This document shows positions 63,844 to 64,000 of a DNA stretch of 64,000 nucleotides, piece after piece. How positions within the stretch are numbered: the stretch's first letter is position 1; each line of letters opens with the position of its first letter. Both the position numbers and the translations under genes were made by a program. The notes under the pieces are model-generated. The model did not search any database. It had not been told where the DNA came from and worked only from the letters and a program-made list of their open reading frames with translations. The DNA comes from Tricholoma matsutake (Eukaryota; Basidiomycota; Agaricomycetes; Agaricales; Tricholomataceae). Location of the stretch: contig AP026544.2 in the NCBI GenBank assembly GCA_026075535.2, positions 6,138,001-6,202,000 of the forward strand. Reading direction: 5' to 3'.

Positions 63844-64000
63844 AGCAAGCACAAAGCATAGTCGATCCAGAAATGATCACCAGTTACAAGTGTAGCTGAT
63901 TCCAGGAGTTGCCTTTTATATCTAAAATGCACATCTCAGCTAATTTTATGTCTCATGGTTTCAAAAGTCACTAATGGTTGCTTCAAATTACTGACCATGG

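Noticed and set aside
63211..63932. Two minus-strand frames sharing the peptide PAVQLQVM...ALGCD as a gene pair
   Set aside because: They lie in a direct repeat with palindromes; the shared peptide follows from nucleotide duplication and the frames are short.

Overview
The window looks like a repeat-dense chromosome segment of a filamentous fungus, most likely a basidiomycete (Agaricomycetes-type). The basis is the combination of Tad/I-like LINEs with an APE endonuclease, RT, RNase H and Cys-His motifs, a chromodomain-bearing Ty3/gypsy element, a PIF/Harbinger transposon with ~50-nt GT-AG introns, and no convincing host gene. No rRNA, tRNA, CRISPR array or bacterial-type operon was seen. Species cannot be named from the sequence alone.

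Region 1 (1-43225) is GC-richer and consists almost entirely of fragments of two related retroelement families, on both strands and nested. The first is a LINE. Its best full-length copy is 12179-18598 (minus strand, 6.4 kb) and a second near-complete copy is 20675-26511 (plus strand). ORF1 is a gag-like protein of ~630 aa with three Cys-His knuckles. ORF2 is ~1280 aa: APE endonuclease, RT with a YVDD box, RNase H and a C-terminal CCHC motif. The second family, called 'element A' here, is about 2.2 kb and has no RT. It encodes an unrecognised ~250-275 aa acidic protein. Element A shares its first ~17 nt and last ~40 nt plus poly(A) with the LINE, and two full-length copies (9756-11965 and 35133-37379) have clean 13-bp target-site duplications. 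It is therefore probably a protein-coding, non-autonomous partner mobilised by the LINE.

The LINE/A block is a mosaic. At about a dozen and a half places the exact 5' end of a LINE or A copy abuts the interior of another copy, in direct or inverted orientation. This suggests template jumping or twin priming by the LINE RT. All copies are decayed, and many stop codons are TGA where a sister copy has CGA, consistent with loss of methylated CpG or a RIP-like process. The LINE ORF1/ORF2 boundary has a 49-nt intron-like segment in all five copies that span it. Splicing would make ORF1 end in an ATGA overlap with the ORF2 start.

Region 2 (43226-46092) is AT-rich: a 558-bp element with perfect 34-bp inverted termini, palindromes, and a degenerate ~120-bp tandem array. 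Region 3 (46093-58804) is one 12.7-kb Ty3/gypsy insertion bounded by 227-bp LTRs and an ATATG duplication. It is inflated by two ~1.1-kb solo LTRs, a small palindromic element and a 4-kb PIF/Harbinger transposon (Myb-like gene plus DDE transposase), and its integrase core is lost. Region 4 (58805-64000) is AT-rich, holds further copies of the ~120-bp arrays in both orientations, and has many perfect or near-perfect palindromes.
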